DNA of 22,186 nucleotides from IMG/VR virus record IMGVR_UViG_3300035698_034612, positions 1-22,186 of that record; one strand, written 5' to 3'. The stretch comes from a virus. Of the stretch, positions 22,136 through 22,186 are shown piece by piece. The position numbers and the translations under genes were made by a program. The notes beneath the pieces were generated by a model. The model worked only from the letters and a program-made list of their open reading frames with translations, ran no database searches and was not told the DNA's origin. How positions within the stretch are numbered: the stretch's first letter is position 1; each line of letters begins with the position of its first letter.

Positions 22136-22186
22136 TGACTAATTATCTCACCGATGCAAAAGGCCGATTGGTGCCAAAAGGACAAA
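22136..22186 (+). CDS. DUF3164 protein, start only (partial)
   Basis: Only 17 codons are in the window: MTNYLTDAKGRLVPKGQ. The segment YLTDAKGRLVP is the typical opening of DUF3164, a conserved early protein of Mu-like phages without a clear function. It begins 4 bp after the GemA-like stop, with AAAGGAG about 9 nt upstream, and continues past the right edge. Confidence 0.75.

Larger units (their letters stand above)
4600..22186. mobile_element. Mu-like transposable prophage (divergent early/late layout)
   Basis: The set MuA-like transposase, MuB-like ATPase, GemA-like and DUF3164 proteins, Ner-like regulator, DUF3486, TerL with Mu gp28-like order, and DUF935 portal plus MuF defines a Mu-type phage. 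Early genes run rightward, while repressor, cargo and late genes run leftward. Mu itself has nearly all genes in one direction; BcepMu-type phages have early and late blocks diverging from the repressor region. The right end lies beyond the window. The left boundary near 4600 is approximate: it marks the last recognisable phage gene, not a seen attachment end. Confidence 0.85.

Noticed and set aside
1-22186. CRISPR array, tRNA or rRNA genes
   Set aside because: No regularly spaced repeats and no tRNA cloverleaf or rRNA-like conserved blocks were seen on either strand by reading.

Overview
The window is bacterial DNA built almost entirely of mobile elements. Its core is a Mu-like transposable (pro)phage of moderate GC. 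The phage carries, and is bordered by, blocks of visibly AT-rich accessory genes. The host is probably a diderm (Gram-negative-type) bacterium, because the lysis region encodes spanin-like proteins; a spirochaete is possible, but the sequence does not prove any taxon.

Left part (1-4478, rightward). An IS4-family transposase lies at the edge of the window. It has cut off the 5' end of an AT-rich operon: a 'dual OB' nucleic-acid-binding gene (N-terminus lost), two DUF488 genes in translational-coupling distance, a DUF2971 gene and a membrane-anchored unknown. A perfect 26-bp palindrome sits between this island and the phage genes.

Phage late region (10595 to 4646, leftward). The order follows Mu: holin-like protein, two fully overlapping spanin-like genes, Mu gp25-like and gp26-position genes, gp27-like (DUF3486) small terminase, gp28-like large terminase, then a fused gp29-portal/MuF head protein. 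A probable late promoter with a dyad lies at about 10623-10656. The operon stops after the portal fusion. No protease, capsid or tail genes follow, so the phage is interrupted here or continues beyond the window.

Accessory cargo (15638 to 10712, leftward, AT-rich), between the repressor and the late operon: a 265-aa unknown flanked by near-identical terminator-containing spacers; a 94-aa unknown; a membrane protein paired with a ComEC-type metallo-beta-lactamase; and a membrane-anchored helical protein paired with a protein carrying a HEPN-type RxxxxH motif. By position and composition these are moron or anti-phage candidates.

Control and early region. A CI-type repressor (leftward) faces an early operon (rightward, 16364 to the end) across palindromic operators. 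The early genes are an HTH protein, a Ner-like regulator, two small unknowns, a MuA-like DDE transposase, a MuB-like ATPase, a double winged-helix-like protein, a GemA/gp16-like protein with a zinc-ribbon-like insertion, and the start of a DUF3164 gene. Nearly all junctions overlap or abut. The divergent early/late layout is like the BcepMu arrangement rather than that of Mu itself.
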